This document shows positions 5,150 through 7,119 of a stretch of 7,119 nucleotides of DNA, in pieces. The stretch covers positions 1-7,119 of the forward strand of contig JAHIPE010000154.1 in NCBI GenBank assembly GCA_018894655.1, written 5' to 3'. This DNA comes from Actinomycetota bacterium. Its GTDB lineage: Bacteria > Actinomycetota > Geothermincolia > Fen-727 > Anoxymicrobiaceae. Made by a program: the position numbers and the translations under genes. Numbering within the stretch: position 1 is the stretch's first letter; every line of letters begins with the position of its first letter. Below the pieces are notes generated by a model, which made no database searches, was not told the origin of the DNA, and saw nothing but the letters and a program-made list of their open reading frames with translations.

Positions 5150-7119
5150 ATGGCGAAGTCGACCGACGGCGGTGAACGTGAGGCGCTGCGGCGTCGCCTC
5201 CAGGAGGTGACCGCCGAGCGGGATCGCCTGCTCGAGGGGAATCGCCACCTGCTGAAGTACATCACGGGCATGCAGGGAAAGGACGCAGTCGGCTCTCTTG
5301 ACATATGCGCCGATGCCGGGGTGCCCTACGCCAGCGAGGGCCCCGATGAGCCCGCGCAAGCGCCTGATAAAGGGCCATCTGACAGTAGCAACGTTCGCCT
5401 CTTCCGGTCCCTGTTTCGGGGACGAGAGGACGTGTATGCGCGCCTCTGGCAAAGCCAGCGCGGCGGCAAGACGGGGTACAGCCCGGCATGCAACAACGAG
5501 TGGGACCCGGCGCTGTGCGACAAGCGGAAGGTAAAGTGCGGCGTCTGCCCCAACCGCGAGTTGGACGCGCTCACCGACACCGTGATAGAGCGCCACCTGA
5601 AGGGAAACCACACCATCGGTGTCTACCCCATGCTGCCGGACGGCACCTGCCACTTCCTTGCGGTCGATTTCGACGGGCGCTCATGGATGGAGGACGCCTC
5701 CGCGTTCATGGAGACGTGCGAGCGAACCGGTATCCCCGCGTCTCTCGAGCGTTCACGGTCCGGTAACGGGGCGCACGTCTGGTTCTTCTTCTCCGAGGCT
5801 GTGCCGGCCGCCCCCGCCCGCAAACTGGGCAGCCACCTGTTGACCGAGACGATGTCCCGGCGACATGAACTGGGGATGGACTCGTACGACCGCCTTTTCC
5901 CGAACCAGGACCTTCTTCCCAAGGGGGGGTTTGGAAACCTCATCGCGCTGCCGCTTCAAAAGGGCCCGTCCGGGAAAGGCAACGCGTTGTTCCTTGACGC
6001 GTCCTTCACGCCACATGAAGACCAGTGGGCGTTTCTTGCCGCTGTCTCCAGGGTGGAGACGCCTTTGCTCGAGGAGGTGGTCAGGGCGGCGGAGCGCAGC
6101 GGGCAGGTCATGGGTATCCCGGTGAGCCGGATCGAGGGCGAGGACAGGCCCTGGGCGTTGCCCCCTTCCCGGGAGGTCAAGTATCCGCCCCTGGCCGGCC
6201 CATTTCCCGAAGAGGTCCGGGTGGTCCTGGGCAGCCGTATCTTCGTTGAGAAAAAGGGCCTGCCCCAGCCGTTGCTCAACCGGATAAAGCGCCTTGCAGC
6301 TTTTCAGAACCCGGAGTTCTACAAGAAGCAGAGCCTTCGGCTGTCGACCGCCCTGATCCCCAGGGTGATCTGCTGCTCCGAGGAGTTTCCGGACCACATG
6401 GCGATCCCCCGCGGTTGTATGCAAGACCTCGTGAGCCTCTTCGACGAGGCGGGGATAACTCCGGGTCTGACGGACGAGAGGGTCGAGGGGGAGAGGTTGG
6501 AGGCCGGGTTCCGCGGGGAACTTACCCCGGAGCAGGAACAGGCCGTATCCCTGCTGTGCGACCACGACATCGGTGTCCTGGTGGCGCCACCCGGCTCCGG
6601 CAAAACGGTCATCGGTGCCCGCATGATAGCGGAGAGAGGGGTCAACACCCTGGTGCTGGTGCACCGGCGCCCACTACTGGAGCAGTGGCTCGCCCAGTTG
6701 TCCAGTTTTCTCGACGTCGATCCAGGCGCGCTGGGCCGGATTAGCGGTGGCGGCGGGAAGAGGACCGGCAAGATCGATGTCGCCATGTTCCAGAGCCTGG
6801 TGAGGGAGAGGAGGGTGAAAAACGTTATTGCCGAGTACGGCCAGGTGATAGTGGATGAGTGCCACCACGTCCCGGCGGTGACGTTCGAGTTGGCGCTGGG
6901 GGAGGCGAAGGCACGCTACGTGCTCGGGCTCACCGCCACGCCCTATAGGCGGGACGGCCATCACCCGATCATCCACATGCAGTGCGGACCCACCAGGTGC
7001 GTGATCGATGATAGCGGGAAAGGCGCGGGATCGTTTAAGCGCCGGCTCATCTGCCGCCAGACCGACTTTACACTGCCTTCCCGTGAAGTCGAGCCGACCA
7101 TCCAGGAAATCTACGCCGC
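5150..7119 (+). CDS. Archaeo-eukaryotic primase (TOTE conflict-system type) fused to SF2 helicase, C-terminus outside window
   Basis: 656 codons are visible and the frame is open at the right edge. Residues 8-36 are a charged helix, probably a coiled coil. Residues about 83-300 are an AEP domain as in the family labelled 'TOTE conflict system AEP': a Cys4 cluster (C114, C123, C130, C133), FLAVDFDG with D173 and D175 as metal ligands, SRSGNGAHVW at 202-211 with the conserved His209, and DSYDRLFPNQD at 244-254 supplying further acidic residues. After a linker, an SF2 helicase begins: TPEQEQAV, APPGSGKT at 479-486 (Walker A, K485), LVHRRPLLEQW, DECH at 569-572 and TATP at 595-598. The second RecA-like lobe and any C-terminal effector lie beyond the edge. 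The start at ATG 5150 is certain enough because TGA at 5141-5143 is in frame just upstream. It should make or copy nucleic acid primers and unwind or translocate on DNA. A role in defence is predicted for the family, not shown here. It may be co-transcribed with mazEF, 99 nt upstream; I see no clear promoter of its own. Confidence 0.9.
   Translation, partial: MAKSTDGGEREALRRRLQEVTAERDRLLEGNRHLLKYITGMQGKDAVGSLDICADAGVPYASEGPDEPAQAPDKGPSDSSNVRLFRSLFRGREDVYARLWQSQRGGKTGYSPACNNEWDPALCDKRKVKCGVCPNRELDALTDTVIERHLKGNHTIGVYPMLPDGTCHFLAVDFDGRSWMEDASAFMETCERTGIPASLERSRSGNGAHVWFFFSEAVPAAPARKLGSHLLTETMSRRHELGMDSYDRLFPNQDLLPKGGFGNLIALPLQKGPSGKGNALFLDASFTPHEDQWAFLAAVSRVETPLLEEVVRAAERSGQVMGIPVSRIEGEDRPWALPPSREVKYPPLAGPFPEEVRVVLGSRIFVEKKGLPQPLLNRIKRLAAFQNPEFYKKQSLRLSTALIPRVICCSEEFPDHMAIPRGCMQDLVSLFDEAGITPGLTDERVEGERLEAGFRGELTPEQEQAVSLLCDHDIGVLVAPPGSGKTVIGARMIAERGVNTLVLVHRRPLLEQWLAQLSSFLDVDPGALGRISGGGGKRTGKIDVAMFQSLVRERRVKNVIAEYGQVIVDECHHVPAVTFELALGEAKARYVLGLTATPYRRDGHHPIIHMQCGPTRCVIDDSGKGAGSFKRRLICRQTDFTLPSREVEPTIQEIYA

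Noticed and set aside
5921..5927. Run of seven G inside the primase-helicase gene as a programmed frameshift site
   Set aside because: The reading frame continues directly into the conserved GGFGNLIALPLQ stretch after the run, so no shift is needed to explain the protein.
5753..6664. Minus-strand frame of 303 aa opposite the primase-helicase gene
   Set aside because: It is antisense to a well-supported AEP and helicase coding sequence, shows no domain and has no ribosome site. Long antisense frames are common in GC-rich genes.
1..7119. CRISPR arrays, tRNA or rRNA genes, insertion-sequence transposases
   Set aside because: I saw no regularly spaced repeats, no cloverleaf with conserved arms, no rRNA-like segment and no transposase domain. 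The pRiA4b ORF-3-like domain is known from mobile-element passenger proteins but is not a transposase.

Overview
This is a bacterial chromosomal or accessory-region fragment, read from sequence alone. It has Shine-Dalgarno sites, sigma70-like promoter elements, an ATGA overlap between genes and a MazEF-type toxin-antitoxin pair. From about 1440 to the right edge the DNA is GC-rich, with G/C-ending codons and many CGC, CGG and AGG arginine codons. The gene at the left edge is visibly more AT-rich and uses other codons. The host cannot be named. The GC-rich part would fit a GC-rich Actinobacteriota, Chloroflexota or Firmicutes-like lineage, but that is only an impression.

Left edge (1-1397, minus): the 5' two-thirds or so of a membrane-anchored or secreted beta-propeller protein (COG4880 / PF09826 type). 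Its 3' end lies outside the window. No ORF with both ends falls here, because the frame stays open to the edge. Next (1398-1648) comes a 251-nt gap with at most a weak promoter. Then follows a three-gene minus-strand operon (4077 down to 1649): a 110-aa helical conserved hypothetical protein, a 95-aa hydrophilic protein, and a 597-aa protein that joins a pRiA4b ORF-3-like domain, an acidic linker, a probable winged-helix region and two cysteine-rich, probably zinc-binding, segments. The last two genes overlap by ATGA. An extended -10 promoter can be proposed just upstream.

The right half reads on the plus strand. A 42-codon fossil of a MazF toxin C-terminus (4152-4280) lies in the divergent intergenic region. 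Beyond it is an intact ribbon-helix-helix antitoxin / MazF toxin pair (4443-5050) whose promoter -10 box sits inside a double palindrome, a strong candidate for the autoregulatory operator. Beyond that is a large protein, cut by the right edge (5150-7119), with an archaeo-eukaryotic-primase (AEP) domain of the 'TOTE conflict system' type fused to an SF2 helicase.

Taken together, the window looks like part of an accessory or defence-type island: a toxin-antitoxin module next to the remains of an older one, a primase-helicase of a family predicted to act in conflict with invading DNA, and an uncharacterised operon encoding zinc-rich protein(s). The primase-helicase and the 597-aa protein are the two items most worth following up. 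Nothing in the sequence proves that they work together.
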